DNA of 64,000 bases from Pedobacter sp. SYSU D00535 (GTDB taxonomy: Bacteria > Bacteroidota > Bacteroidia > Sphingobacteriales > Sphingobacteriaceae). This document shows, piece by piece, positions 35,474-45,525 of the stretch. The first letter of the stretch is position 1; every line of letters starts with the position of its first letter. Below the pieces are notes generated by a model. It was not told the origin of the DNA, did no database searches, and saw nothing but the letters and a program-made list of their open reading frames with translations. The stretch is taken from the NCBI RefSeq assembly GCF_017355855.1, contig NZ_JAFEWD010000015.1:1-64000 (forward strand), written 5' to 3'. The translations under genes and the position numbers were made by a program.

Positions 35474-36193
35474 ATGACAGCAGACATCCTGAAACAAAAA
35501 ATGGCAGATCTATCTGCTAAAGTAACGAGCATGCCTCCGCAAGAAGCGCTTGCCTTGCTCGCTCAGGAATTTGAAGGGAAAATAATCCTTTCAACCAGCT
35601 TTAGTTGGGAAGATCAGGTGATATCCCACATGGTTTTATCACAAAATTTGCCCATTAAGATTTTCACGTTAGATACCGGCCGTTTGTTTGGTGAAACATA
35701 TTATGTATGGAGCCGCACGAACGAGATGTATAATACCCACATTGAGGCCTTCTATCCGAACGCAACCCTCCTGGAAGAGTTTGTAACCGAAAAAGGACCG
35801 AATGCCTTTTACGACTCAGTGGAGAACAGAAAAAGCTGCTGCTATATTCGAAAAGTAGAGCCATTGCAGCGGGCACTCTCTGGAAATGAGCTTTGGATTA
35901 CCGGCCTTCGTGCCGAACACTCGCCGGAAAGAAGCGACCTTCCAATGATCGAATTCGACGAAACAAACAGTATCATCAAATTTCATCCACTTCTTCACTG
36001 GAGCACCGACGACCTGAGAGCATTTATTAACCAGAATGGTATTCCATATAATACCCTGCATGATAAAGGATTTGTAAGTATTGGTTGCGCCCCATGTACC
36101 AGGGCGATTATGCCTGGAGACGATTTCCGTGCCGGCCGGTGGTGGTGGGAAGATAAAACGAGTAAAGAGTGCGGACTGCACGCACATTCATAA
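35474..36193 (+). CDS. cysH: Assimilatory adenylyl-sulfate (APS) reductase, FeS type
   Basis: 239 residues from the ATG at 35474. It reduces activated sulfate to sulfite for cysteine synthesis. It carries the PAPS/APS reductase fold (STSFSWEDQVI, the FTLDTGR loop), the two cysteine pairs KSCCYIRK and GCAPC that bind a [4Fe-4S] cluster, and the C-terminal ECGLH catalytic Cys. The cluster-bearing type uses APS (sometimes also PAPS), in contrast to the enterobacterial PAPS-only enzyme, which lacks the CC pairs. No APS kinase (cysC) is seen here, consistent with direct APS reduction. First gene of the operon. Confidence 0.92.
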   Translation: MTADILKQKMADLSAKVTSMPPQEALALLAQEFEGKIILSTSFSWEDQVISHMVLSQNLPIKIFTLDTGRLFGETYYVWSRTNEMYNTHIEAFYPNATLLEEFVTEKGPNAFYDSVENRKSCCYIRKVEPLQRALSGNELWITGLRAEHSPERSDLPMIEFDETNSIIKFHPLLHWSTDDLRAFINQNGIPYNTLHDKGFVSIGCAPCTRAIMPGDDFRAGRWWWEDKTSKECGLHAHS

Positions 36194-36211
36194 ATATTGG
36201 AAAAAATAGCT

Positions 36212-37117
36212 ATGCCATCTAAATTAGATTACCTGGATCTGCTTGAAGCTGAATCGATACACATTATGCGTGAAGTAGCAGGTCAGTTTGAGCGTCCCGC
36301 CCTTTTGTTTTCGGGAGGTAAGGATTCCATTACACTTGTTCAATTAGCATTAAAAGCATTTAAACCGGGAAAAATTCCCTTTCCCCTGGTTCATATTGAC
36401 ACTGGACATAATTTTCCGGAAGCACTTGAATACCGGGATCGTCTGGCAGAAGAAACTGGCGCGAAGCTGATTGTTCGGAAAGTAGAAGACACGATCAAAG
36501 CTAAAGGGTTGAAAGAACCGGGAGGTAAGTTTGCTTCCAGAAATGCGCTGCAGTCTTACACGCTGTTAGATACTATCGAAGAGTTTGGATTTGATGCTTG
36601 TATTGGTGGCGCGCGCCGTGATGAAGAGAAAGCCAGAGCGAAAGAGCGGATATTTTCTGTAAGAGATGAGTTCGGTCAGTGGGACCCTAAAAAACAACGT
36701 CCTGAACTTTGGAACCTTTACAACGGTAAAATTGCTAAAGGGGAGAACGTGCGTGTGTTCCCTATTTCCAATTGGGTGGAGCTGGACGTATGGAACTATA
36801 TCAAACGCGAAGGGGTTGAACTTCCGTCAATTTACTTCACTCATGAGCGGGAAGTGCTAGTACACGGAGAGTTCCTGGTGGCTAATTCGCCTTACATCCG
36901 GATCGATGAAGGAGATATCATTGAGAAGCGTAACGTTAGGTATCGTACCGTTGGAGATATGACCTGTACTGCGGCAGTTGAATCTACTGCATCTAACATC
37001 GACGATATTATAGCAGAAATCAACAGAACTAATATCAGCGAGCGTGGAGAAACCCGTATCGACGATCAGGTATCTGAAGCTGCAATGGAAGACAGAAAGA
37101 AAAACGGGTATTTTTAA
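36212..37117 (+). CDS. cysD: Sulfate adenylyltransferase subunit 2
   Basis: Small catalytic subunit of heterodimeric ATP sulfurylase. It has the PP-loop SGGKDSI, HIDTGHNFPEAL, GGARRDEEKARAKER and the IYFTHER motif. With CysN it makes APS from sulfate and ATP. The ATG at 36212 is preferred over a TTG at 36197. It lies 18 nt after cysH. Confidence 0.95.
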   Translation: MPSKLDYLDLLEAESIHIMREVAGQFERPALLFSGGKDSITLVQLALKAFKPGKIPFPLVHIDTGHNFPEALEYRDRLAEETGAKLIVRKVEDTIKAKGLKEPGGKFASRNALQSYTLLDTIEEFGFDACIGGARRDEEKARAKERIFSVRDEFGQWDPKKQRPELWNLYNGKIAKGENVRVFPISNWVELDVWNYIKREGVELPSIYFTHEREVLVHGEFLVANSPYIRIDEGDIIEKRNVRYRTVGDMTCTAAVESTASNIDDIIAEINRTNISERGETRIDDQVSEAAMEDRKKNGYF

Positions 37118-37190
37118 AAAGGCATAACAAAACTAGTACTGGCAGGAAAAGTATTGACCTTCATACTTAAATCCTCATACTTATATAAAC

Positions 37191-38432
37191 ATGGATTTAC
37201 TTCGATTTATAACTGCAGGTAGTGTTGATGATGGTAAAAGTACCTTAATCGGCCGCCTTTTATATGATACAGATTCTATTAAGGTTGACCAGCTGGCAAC
37301 CATCCAAAAGCAAAGTAAGAATAAAGGAGAGGGTGAAATTGACCTTGCTTTATTTACGGATGGTCTTCGTGCTGAACGTGAACAGGGAATCACTATTGAC
37401 GTAGCGTACAAGTACTTTAATACCGAAAAAAGAAAATTCATTATCGCTGACGCTCCTGGTCACATCCAGTATACCCGGAATATGGTTACCGGTGCTTCAA
37501 ACTCTGACTTGATTATCATCCTGATCGATGCTCGTCTGGGTGTTATCGAGCAAACACGCCGTCATAGTATTATTGCTTCACTCCTGCAAATTCCGCATGT
37601 AGTTGTGACCATTAATAAGATGGACATGGTGGGATATTCTGAAGAAGTGTACAATAATATCGTCATTGAGTATTCAAAGATCGCACAGCAGCTAAACATA
37701 AAGGACGTTACTTTCATCCCTATTTCTGCCCTGCAGGGGGATAATATTGTGAATCCTTCTGAAAATACACCATGGTACAAGGGAGAAACCCTATTGCACT
37801 TGCTCGAAAACATAGACGTTGCCCATGATGTAAATTACACTGATCCCCGTTTCCCTGTGCAGTATGTAATTCGACCACAGGTAGACGAACTCCATGATTA
37901 CCGGGGCTATGCAGGAAAGGTGATCAGTGGAACATACAAAAAGGGAGATGCTGTTACTGTTCTTCCTGACGGAATAGATTCAGTGATTGAGGCGGTAGAA
38001 GTTCACGGAGAAGAAGTTGAAGAAGCTTTTGCTCCCCAAAGTGCAGTAATACGCTTAAAGGACGATATCGATATCAACCGGGGCGATGTAATTGTAACTA
38101 AAAGCAGTTCGCCCAAAGTTTCGCAGGATATTGAAGCTACCCTATGCTGGATGGATACTCGTCCTTTGATTCCTGGCAACAAGTACCTTTTGCAGGTTCA
38201 GAGTAAAAGAGTTCGTTGCATCGTAAAGGAAATCAATTACAAGCTCGATGTTAACACACTTGAAAAGATTGAAAACATCGATCAGGCTGGCTTGAATGAC
38301 GTAGTACATGTTACTATCAAGACCGCTGCTCCTGTAGTGTTCGATAGCTATAACAAACTAAGAGCGAACGGCGGAGCAATTTTGATTGACGAGACCGCTC
38401 ACACTACTGTTGGTGCTTGCATGTTGATCTAA
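37191..38432 (+). CDS. cysN: Sulfate adenylyltransferase subunit 1 (GTPase)
   Basis: 413-residue EF-Tu-like GTPase that drives ATP sulfurylase. G motifs: GSVDDGKST (G1), DAPGH (G3) and NKMD (G4), followed by two beta-barrel domains. No APS kinase is fused at the C-terminus, unlike CysNC of some bacteria. Last gene of the cysHDN operon, followed by a terminator. Confidence 0.95.
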   Translation: MDLLRFITAGSVDDGKSTLIGRLLYDTDSIKVDQLATIQKQSKNKGEGEIDLALFTDGLRAEREQGITIDVAYKYFNTEKRKFIIADAPGHIQYTRNMVTGASNSDLIIILIDARLGVIEQTRRHSIIASLLQIPHVVVTINKMDMVGYSEEVYNNIVIEYSKIAQQLNIKDVTFIPISALQGDNIVNPSENTPWYKGETLLHLLENIDVAHDVNYTDPRFPVQYVIRPQVDELHDYRGYAGKVISGTYKKGDAVTVLPDGIDSVIEAVEVHGEEVEEAFAPQSAVIRLKDDIDINRGDVIVTKSSSPKVSQDIEATLCWMDTRPLIPGNKYLLQVQSKRVRCIVKEINYKLDVNTLEKIENIDQAGLNDVVHVTIKTAAPVVFDSYNKLRANGGAILIDETAHTTVGACMLI

Positions 38433-38478
38433 CGGTTCGTATAAGACCAGTACTTCACGCTGGGAAGTGATATATAAA

Positions 38479-38506
38479 AAGTTCGGGCTGGCACCGAACT
38501 TTTTTA
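38479..38506 (+). terminator. Terminator of the cysHDN operon
   Basis: AAGTTCGG / CCGAACTT with a 7-nt loop, followed by TTTTATTT. Confidence 0.85.
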
Positions 38507-38623
38507 TTTCTATACTGTTGGCTTTCGTATCTCACCTCCCACTCTAAGAGCGGACGTAATCTATTATTACAATACGATTTCCTGACAAAAAATCGTTAAC
38601 TTCATAATTTGGACAGCACTGTT

Positions 38624-41600
38624 ATGAGAACTTCTACCGATAATTACTCTTATCTCCTATCTAAAATAGATGAGTTTATCCGGAAGTACTACTTCAATAT
38701 GGTAGTGCGGGGGTGCTTCTACCTTCTTGCTTCATTTTTTGCCAGCTACGTTCTGGTTGCTTTGGCAGAATATTTTGGAAATTTCTCTTCTTTGGTCCGT
38801 ACACTACTCTTTTACGGGTTTCTTTTCCTTAACGGGATAATTTTATCGAAATGGATTATTATCCCTTTGCTCTCCTATTACAAACTCGGAAACACGATCT
38901 CCCATGAAAAGGCTTCAGCCATTATAGGGCAACACTTCGCCGACGTAAAAGACAAGTTATTAAACACTCTGCAGTTAAAAAAACTTGCGGAAGAGAATCC
39001 GGAGCAGAGAGAGTTGATTGAGGCGAGTATCGACCAAAAAATTATAGAGCTGAGACCGGTACCCTTTAGCTCAGCAATCAAAATTAAAGAGAACCGCAAA
39101 TACCTAAGGTTCGTCCTCCCTCCCCTTGCCATCTTACTGTTTATTGGAGCCACTGCACCCTCTATTCTGAGCGAAAGCACCAGAAGGCTACTTAAACACG
39201 ATCAAAAATTTGTCAAGAAGGCTCCCTTTCAATTCAATATTGTGAATAGAAACCTTTCGGCACTGCAGGGAGATGACTTTGTGTTGGAGGTAAAAATGAC
39301 CGGGAACGAAATCCCCCAGGATATTTACCTGGAGGACGGAGTCAACAGTTTCAAGTTGGAAAAGGAGAACATAGTTAATTTTAATTATACATTTCGAAAT
39401 ATTCAGAACAGTAAGGAAATACGTCTAGTAGCCGGAGAGTTCTCCTCAGAACCCTGTCTTATTAAAGTAAAAAAGAAACCGTCTCTTCTGAACTTCGATA
39501 TATTCCTCCAATATCCGGCATATACGGGTAAAAGAAACGAGACACTCAGTAATATTGGCGACTTAAAAGTTCCTGCTGGCACCAGAGTCAACTGGCGATT
39601 CAAAACGGGAAATACCAGCGCTATGGCAGTAACGATGGGCAACAGAAGCCATAACATCAAACCGAGCGAAGATAACACCTTCAATTTCTCCTATCGCGCC
39701 CTGCAAAGTACCGAAGTTGCGATTAAGCCATTGAATGAGGACGCTAGCTCAAATGAAGGTGTTTCTTATAAGCTGGAGGTAATTGCAGACTTATCGCCTA
39801 CTATTCAAGTCAATGAGCGCGCTGACTCTCTAAACAGCAAAATGCTTTACTTTGTAGGTCAGGTGAACGATGATTACGGCTTTTCGGCCTTGCGCTTCAA
39901 TTACAAAGTCTTGGACAAGGGCAAGGTCTTTAAAACTATCAGTAAACAACTTTCTGTCGGCAGGAATGCAGTACAAAGTAATTTTTTCCATGTATGGAAC
40001 CTCAAGGACGCAGCCTTGAACCCTGGAGAACAGATTGAGTACTATTTCGAAATAGTCGACAACGATGCAGTTAATGGACCCAAGACTACCAGATCTGAAA
40101 TTAAAACATACCGACTCCCCTCCGAAACGGAAACTGAAAAGAAAATAGAACAAACGAGCCGTGCAATTGAACACAAGATGGAGCAAGCCATCCGGCAGGC
40201 TTCGCATGTGGAGCGGGAAGCTAAAAAGCTCCACCAAGAACTTCTTAACAAGAAAAACCTTTCCTTCGACGAGAAAAAACAGGTAGAGCAACTACTACAA
40301 AAACAAAAAGACCTGGAGAGACTCGTGAATGAGGTAAAACAAGAGAACAAACAGAATCAGCTCGAGCGCCAGGACTTACGAGAACAAAACAAGGAAATCC
40401 TTGAGAAGCAGAAACAAATTGAAGACTTGCTCAACAATGTATTAGACGAGAAAACAAAAGAGCTACTGAAAAACATAGAAAAATTGTTAGAGCAAAATAA
40501 CAAGACTCAAACGCAGCAGGAACTTTCTAAAATGCAGGCAGATAATAAGACGTTACAGAAGGAACTTGACCGCATTTTGGAGCTGTATAAGCAATTGGAG
40601 TTTGATCAGAAACTCGCCGAAACAGCCAATAAGTTGGAAGATCTGGCAAAGAAACAGGAAGTACTGAAAAATAAAACTGATAACGCTGCTGCCCAGAGCG
40701 GCATGCAGCAGCTAAAAAACGAGCAGCAAGAAATTAATGAGCAGTTCCAGGACGTGAAGGATGATCTAAAAGAGCTCGAAGAAAAAAATCAAGAGCTTGA
40801 AAAAAAGAACGATTTTGAAAATCCTAAAGAGGAACAGAATCAAATCGAAAACCAACTAGAACAAAGCGAGAAAAACCTCCAAAGCAAGAACTCTAAAAAA
40901 GCGGCTGATAATCAAAAAAATGCTGCTCAGCAGATGCGACAGCTTTCGAAAAAATTGGAGCAAATGCAGCAGGAGAATGAACAGGAGGAAAATCAGGTTA
41001 ACATGCAAAACCTCCGGGAGATTCTGGATAATCTTCTAACCTCATCTTTTGATCAGGAGAAAGTTATGCAGGAATTAAGGGGTATTTCAGCTAACGACCC
41101 AAATTATGTTCGTCTTACTCAAAAACAAAAAGACATTAAAGATAATTTAAGAACAGTACAGGACAGCCTGTATGCGCTTAGTAAAAAAGCACCGCAGATT
41201 GAATCTGTAATAAATAAAGAGATTCAGGCAATCAACCAGAATATAGATGCGGCCCTTACACACTTGGGAGAAAGACGTACTTCGGAGGCGAACAGAAATC
41301 AGCAATATGCGATGACTTCTATTAATAATCTCGCGCTGATGCTAAGCGAGGTGCAGGAGCAACTGCAACGAATGATGCAAAATGCGCAACAGGGAGGAAA
41401 AGGCAAGCAAAAAAGTCTGTCGCAACTAAGCAAAATGCAGGAAGAACTGAACAAGAACATGCAGAGGGCAAGACAGCAAATGCAACAGCAGGGTCAGCAA
41501 CAGGGTCAGCAATCTGCACAACGGGCACAAGGCAAAGGTCCTATGAGTGAACAACTTGCGAAAATGGCAAGAGAACAGCAAATGATCAGGCAGGCGCTGC

Positions 41601-41971
41601 AGGAAATTAACAGAGATCTAAACAAAGATGGCAAAGCAGGGTTAGGTAATTTAGATAAGCTGGCTAAAGAAATGGAACAAAGTGAGGCTGATCTCGTACA
41701 CAAGAAAATTCAGCAGGAAACGTTAATAAGGCAGCAAGAAATTTTAACAAAATTACTTGAAGCTGAAAAAGCTGATCGGGAACGCGAGCTAGATACGCAG
41801 CGGGAGAGCAATCAGGGCCGAGATCAAGCCCCAAATTATAAAATAGTTCTTGAAGAGTTTAAAAAACTCAAGCAAGGTGAGGTGGAATTGTTAAAAACTG
41901 TACCCCCTTCGTTAAATTCATTTTATAAATTGAAAGTAGGCGATTATTTTAGACTTTTAAATACTAAATAA
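38624..41971 (+). CDS. DUF4175-family giant membrane coiled-coil protein
   Basis: About 1115 residues from the ATG at 38624. The N-terminus has two to three membrane segments (about 25-85 and 150-175). A beta-rich extracytoplasmic part follows (about 185-510, several Ig-like stretches). Then comes a region of about 500 residues that is extremely Gln/Glu/Lys-rich and clearly coiled coil (KQKDLERLVNEVKQEN and many similar heptads), including an MQQQGQQQGQQ tract near 960. A short globular C-terminus ends the protein. It matches the Bacteroidota DUF4175 type, whose function is unknown; the layout suggests a periplasmic mechanical or scaffolding role. It is followed 4 nt later by an RsbW-like ATPase gene and then ybeY. 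Confidence 0.8.
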   Translation: MRTSTDNYSYLLSKIDEFIRKYYFNMVVRGCFYLLASFFASYVLVALAEYFGNFSSLVRTLLFYGFLFLNGIILSKWIIIPLLSYYKLGNTISHEKASAIIGQHFADVKDKLLNTLQLKKLAEENPEQRELIEASIDQKIIELRPVPFSSAIKIKENRKYLRFVLPPLAILLFIGATAPSILSESTRRLLKHDQKFVKKAPFQFNIVNRNLSALQGDDFVLEVKMTGNEIPQDIYLEDGVNSFKLEKENIVNFNYTFRNIQNSKEIRLVAGEFSSEPCLIKVKKKPSLLNFDIFLQYPAYTGKRNETLSNIGDLKVPAGTRVNWRFKTGNTSAMAVTMGNRSHNIKPSEDNTFNFSYRALQSTEVAIKPLNEDASSNEGVSYKLEVIADLSPTIQVNERADSLNSKMLYFVGQVNDDYGFSALRFNYKVLDKGKVFKTISKQLSVGRNAVQSNFFHVWNLKDAALNPGEQIEYYFEIVDNDAVNGPKTTRSEIKTYRLPSETETEKKIEQTSRAIEHKMEQAIRQASHVEREAKKLHQELLNKKNLSFDEKKQVEQLLQKQKDLERLVNEVKQENKQNQLERQDLREQNKEILEKQKQIEDLLNNVLDEKTKELLKNIEKLLEQNNKTQTQQELSKMQADNKTLQKELDRILELYKQLEFDQKLAETANKLEDLAKKQEVLKNKTDNAAAQSGMQQLKNEQQEINEQFQDVKDDLKELEEKNQELEKKNDFENPKEEQNQIENQLEQSEKNLQSKNSKKAADNQKNAAQQMRQLSKKLEQMQQENEQEENQVNMQNLREILDNLLTSSFDQEKVMQELRGISANDPNYVRLTQKQKDIKDNLRTVQDSLYALSKKAPQIESVINKEIQAINQNIDAALTHLGERRTSEANRNQQYAMTSINNLALMLSEVQEQLQRMMQNAQQGGKGKQKSLSQLSKMQEELNKNMQRARQQMQQQGQQQGQQSAQRAQGKGPMSEQLAKMAREQQMIRQALQEINRDLNKDGKAGLGNLDKLAKEMEQSEADLVHKKIQQETLIRQQEILTKLLEAEKADRERELDTQRESNQGRDQAPNYKIVLEEFKKLKQGEVELLKTVPPSLNSFYKLKVGDYFRLLNTK

Positions 41972-41975
41972 TATT

Positions 41976-42407
41976 ATGACAACTAACCGGGTAGACACAG
42001 AAGACACTGTATTATACACGTTGCAATTGCCGTCAAAAATTGAAAGCATTACCACGGTTGAGAACTTTATAGACAACTTAAAAGAGGAATACAGGCTGGA
42101 GGATGATACCTACGCCAATATGCTTACTTGCTTAAGTGAAGCAACTATCAATGCTATCATTCACGGAAATAAACAAGACGAGAACAAAAAGGTCTATATC
42201 AATCTTGAAGTTCATCACGGAAAAAGAATGCAGTTTACTGTAGCTGACGAGGGAGATGGATTTGATTACAACCGACTACCAGACCCTACTGCACCGGAGA
42301 ACTTAGAGAATCTTACAGGAAGAGGTGTCTTTATAATCAAGCACTTGGCGGATCAATGTATATTTAACCTTAAAGGAAATGAGGTAGAACTACATTTCAA
42401 GGTTTAA
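41976..42407 (+). CDS. Anti-sigma-factor-like ATP-binding protein (RsbW type)
   Basis: 143-residue GHKL ATPase (HATPase_c_2). The N box ATINAIIHGNK, the G1-like VADEGDGFD and the G2-like TGRGVFIIK loop are all present. The family includes serine kinases that switch anti-anti-sigma proteins, but no STAS protein is encoded nearby, so the partner is unknown. It lies 4 nt after the DUF4175 gene, and its stop overlaps the ybeY start (TAATG). Confidence 0.85.
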   Translation: MTTNRVDTEDTVLYTLQLPSKIESITTVENFIDNLKEEYRLEDDTYANMLTCLSEATINAIIHGNKQDENKKVYINLEVHHGKRMQFTVADEGDGFDYNRLPDPTAPENLENLTGRGVFIIKHLADQCIFNLKGNEVELHFKV

Positions 42408-42832
42408 TGGGCAAGATTAACTTTTTCACAGAAGACCTAACCTTAAGAATCAAAGATAAAATTAAGCTAAAATCCTGGATCAGGGACACCATCAACAGAG
42501 AAGGTAAATCTCTTGGCGAGCTTAATTTTATTTTCTGCAGCGACGAGTATTTGCTACGCATCAATCAGGAATACTTAAATCACGATACCCTTACTGACAT
42601 CATCACTTTTGACAATTCCGACGCAGTAAATTTGATAGTAGGCGATGTGTTTATAAGCTATGAACGAGTTCATGAGAATGCTGATCGGTTTGAAGTGAAT
42701 ATTGTAGACGAACTTCATAGGGTAATTATTCATGGAACTCTGCACCTTTTGGGATATAAAGACAAGTCAAAGGATCAAAAAGCTCTTATGACTCAGAAAG
42801 AAGATCAATACCTAGCTCTTCGGGAGTTCTAA
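42407..42832 (+). CDS. ybeY: Endoribonuclease YbeY
   Basis: 141-residue metal-dependent RNase of 16S rRNA maturation and ribosome quality control. The active-site motif reads HGTLHLLGYKDKS: His109 and His113 are present, but the usual third His is replaced by Lys-Asp (Asp119), so the metal may be held by His, His and Asp. It shares one nucleotide with the upstream stop, implying coupling. Confidence 0.9.
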   Translation: MGKINFFTEDLTLRIKDKIKLKSWIRDTINREGKSLGELNFIFCSDEYLLRINQEYLNHDTLTDIITFDNSDAVNLIVGDVFISYERVHENADRFEVNIVDELHRVIIHGTLHLLGYKDKSKDQKALMTQKEDQYLALREF

Positions 42833-42935
42833 GACAATCACATTATCTAAATTCTTTTATTATCTACACTGAATCTTTCGAATTATCTTACAGATAGATG
42901 TTTAAACATCAAAATATAATAGCCTTATTTTATTG

Positions 42936-42943
42936 TATTTTTG
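42936..42943 (+). promoter_or_regulatory. Promoter -7 element before the NAD(P)-binding protein gene
   Basis: TATTTTTG, a perfect -7 element. It predicts a 12-nt leader to the TTG start at 42962, which supports that non-ATG start. Confidence 0.5.
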
Positions 42944-42961
42944 TGTCCCTAATAATTTGAA

Positions 42962-43615
42962 TTGAAAAAAGTAGTAATAGCCGGCGCATCTGGACTGGTA
43001 GGCAGTCACCTTCTGAGACTTCTAAATGAGCAGCCTGAAGTAACGGAGATTGTGCTATTGGTTAGAACGTTAATTCCCGGGCTATCGACCAAAGTGAAAC
43101 AGATCATGATAAACTTTGACAAGCTCTCCTCCTACGGTCGGGAAATTACAGGAGATGCCGTCTACTGTTGCCTGGGAACGACCAGAAAGAAAACTCCTGA
43201 TCTAAACACATATTATAAAATAGACCACGACTACCCGGTTGAGCTAGCAAAGCTTGCTTCTCGGAACGGTATAAACCAGTATCATTTGATATCAGCTATG
43301 GGAGCGAACGCCAACTCCTCAATTTTCTACAACAGGGTTAAAGGAGAGACAGAGCGAGATATCGGAGCAGTCAACCTGCCTTCCACCCTGATATACCGAC
43401 CATCGCTGATAACGGGCAATAGATTAGAATCAAGACCGTTTGAAAAAGTGGCAGCGGCCTTTATGAGCACTATTAATCCTTTTTTATGGGGGCCGCTAGA
43501 AAAATACAAAAGCATTGAAGCTGAAACCATCGCACAGGCGATGGTAAATCAGACATTTTATAACAAACTGGGGATACAAATCTTCCCTTCAAATATTATC
43601 AAGCGATTAGCATGA
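42962..43615 (+). CDS. NAD(P)-binding Rossmann protein, HTATIP2/TIP30-like
   Basis: 217-residue short-chain-type oxidoreductase. The N-terminal nucleotide loop is GASGLVGSHLL, with CCLGTT after strand 4 and the active-site-like pair Tyr and Lys in YNRVKGETE. The substrate is unknown. The start is TTG with a strong promoter just upstream; no ATG lies before the Rossmann motif. The stop overlaps the start of the ABC-F gene (ATGA). Confidence 0.82.
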   Translation: MKKVVIAGASGLVGSHLLRLLNEQPEVTEIVLLVRTLIPGLSTKVKQIMINFDKLSSYGREITGDAVYCCLGTTRKKTPDLNTYYKIDHDYPVELAKLASRNGINQYHLISAMGANANSSIFYNRVKGETERDIGAVNLPSTLIYRPSLITGNRLESRPFEKVAAAFMSTINPFLWGPLEKYKSIEAETIAQAMVNQTFYNKLGIQIFPSNIIKRLA

Positions 43616-45477
43616 GCATTCTATCAGGAGAACAATTAGGTCATTCCTTTAACGATAATTGGTTATTTAAAGATGTTACCGTGGGTTTTGCGCGCGGACA
43701 GCGAGTAGCACTTGTTGGGATTAATGGATCAGGCAAAACGACGCTTATGCGAATTCTAGCCGGAAAAATTGCCCCAACAGAAGGCAAAGTAGTTAAAGAA
43801 AAGGATCTAAATATAGGATACCTGGAACAGGATCCCAACTTCGGAGGGCAGCGAACTGTTGCTGATTACATCTATAGTCTAGAAAATCCTCAGCAGCAGT
43901 TAATAAGGAAATACGAAAAGTTACTAGCCTCTCCCTCCTACGAAGAAGACGAACTAAATAGATTGATAAACGAACTTAGTGAGTTAAATGCATGGGAGTA
44001 TGAACACGAGATTAAAACAATTTTACAACGGCTTTCCATCTACAATCCCGATCAAGAAATTGAAAGTCTTTCAGGTGGTCAGAGAAAAAGGCTGGCGCTT
44101 GCGAAGCTTCTAATAGACAACTCCGACGTATTCATTCTTGATGAGCCAACTAATCACTTGGATATAGAAATGATTGAGTGGCTAGAGAACTATCTTACTA
44201 CTGGAAACAAGACTATTATCATGGTAACACACGACAGGTATTTTCTGGACAATGTGTGTAACCATATAATAGAGCTCGAAAACAAGAAACTATATAACTA
44301 CCATGGTAAATACAGCTACTTCCTAGAAAAAAAAGCTGCTAGAGAAGCAGAAGAAGCTTCGACACTTCAGAAAAACAGAAATCTTCTACAAAAGGAGCTG
44401 GAATGGATGAGAAGGATGCCTAAGGCCAGAACGACAAAATCAAAATCAAGAATTGATGCTTTTTATGATTTAGAACAAAAAACAAGAGGCCAAAAAATCA
44501 ATCAAAAGGTAGAATTAGCCACGAAGGTTTCAAGACAAGGGAATAAGATTCTGGAACTGCATAACGTGTCTCACGCATATCAGGAAAAGCAGATTTTCAA
44601 CAATTTCAGTTATACCTTCAAAAAGGGAGATAAGATAGGTGTAGCAGGACGAAATGGAACCGGAAAAAGTACCTTATTAAATATTCTAACAGGAACGCTT
44701 AAACCTGCTCAAGGCGAAGTCATTATCGGCGAAACAACAGTGTTTGGATACTATCGTCAGGATGGATTGACAATAAAAGAGGATGAGCGTGTAATTGATG
44801 TAGTTAAAAACGTGGCTGAATACATTACTATGAGCGATGGAAAAACACTGACAGCTTCTCAAGTACTTACTCACTTCCTCTTTCCTCCCGCCAAACAACA
44901 TACCTTCGTAAATAAACTGAGCGGTGGAGAAAGAAAGCGCTTGCAATTAATGAGGGTATTAATGACCAACCCAAACTTTTTAATACTTGACGAGCCTACT
45001 AACGATTTAGACATTGATACCCTCAATGTACTAGAAGAGTTTTTAGAGAACTACAATGGCGTCCTCCTCTTGGTCTCCCACGACCGCTACTTGATGGATA
45101 AGTTGACCAATCAGCTCTTTATCCTTGATGGGAGTGTATATATTAGGATTTATTCAGGAAATTACACAGAATATCGCCTCGACAAAGAAGAGGAAGATCA
45201 GCAAAATAAAAACAGGGCGAAGGAAGCCAAAGTTGAGAAAGTGACTGAGTCGTCACCAAAAAGCAAACTAAGTTTTAAAGAAGAGCGAGAATTAGAGAGC
45301 CTTGAATCGAGTATAACAGACACAGAATTGGTAATCGAGAAGCTAACAAGATCTTTGAATGACACTCAAGATCCGGAGGAGCTAGCTAAAATCGCTACTG
45401 AAATAGAAAACAAAAAACGGTCGCTTGAAGAGTTTACACTTCGGTGGATGGAACTTGTAGAAATTAAAGAAAGTTAA
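43612..45477 (+). CDS. uup: ABC-F family ATPase (Uup-like)
   Basis: 621-residue cytoplasmic protein with two ABC domains and no membrane segments. Walker A motifs are GINGSGKT and GRNGTGKS; signatures are LSGGQRKR and LSGGERKR; both Walker B strands end in DEPTN. A short interdomain linker and a C-terminal coiled coil of about 80 charged residues fit Uup more than EttA. ABC-F proteins act on ribosomes or DNA intermediates. Downstream is the parS-like cluster. Confidence 0.88.
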   Translation: MSILSGEQLGHSFNDNWLFKDVTVGFARGQRVALVGINGSGKTTLMRILAGKIAPTEGKVVKEKDLNIGYLEQDPNFGGQRTVADYIYSLENPQQQLIRKYEKLLASPSYEEDELNRLINELSELNAWEYEHEIKTILQRLSIYNPDQEIESLSGGQRKRLALAKLLIDNSDVFILDEPTNHLDIEMIEWLENYLTTGNKTIIMVTHDRYFLDNVCNHIIELENKKLYNYHGKYSYFLEKKAAREAEEASTLQKNRNLLQKELEWMRRMPKARTTKSKSRIDAFYDLEQKTRGQKINQKVELATKVSRQGNKILELHNVSHAYQEKQIFNNFSYTFKKGDKIGVAGRNGTGKSTLLNILTGTLKPAQGEVIIGETTVFGYYRQDGLTIKEDERVIDVVKNVAEYITMSDGKTLTASQVLTHFLFPPAKQHTFVNKLSGGERKRLQLMRVLMTNPNFLILDEPTNDLDIDTLNVLEEFLENYNGVLLLVSHDRYLMDKLTNQLFILDGSVYIRIYSGNYTEYRLDKEEEDQQNKNRAKEAKVEKVTESSPKSKLSFKEERELESLESSITDTELVIEKLTRSLNDTQDPEELAKIATEIENKKRSLEEFTLRWMELVEIKES

Positions 45478-45481
45478 AAAA

Positions 45482-45525
45482 GAACGTTTTTCTTTTGTTC
45501 CACGTGGAACAAAAGAAAAACGTTC
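45482..45525. repeat. 44-bp perfect palindrome
   Basis: Bases 45482-45503 are the exact reverse complement of 45504-45525, centred on CAC|GTG. The centre is a parS-like site, and the right arm runs into a second one. It lies 4 nt after the ABC-F stop. It could also fold as a 22-bp hairpin in RNA and so act as a terminator, although no T-run follows. Confidence 0.9.
45496..45511. other. parS-like ParB binding site 1
   Basis: TGTTCCACGTGGAACA is a perfect 16-bp palindrome. It agrees with the widely conserved chromosomal parS core TGTTnCACGTGnAACA at every defined position. ParB/Spo0J binds such sites near the replication origin. Together with the second copy 25 bp away and mnmG (gidA) next to it, this suggests an origin-proximal location. 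Confidence 0.65.

Noticed and set aside
45482-45525. The palindrome as merely the terminator of the ABC-F gene
   Set aside because: There is no T-run after the stem, and the exact parS core appears twice; a termination role is possible but does not explain the second copy.
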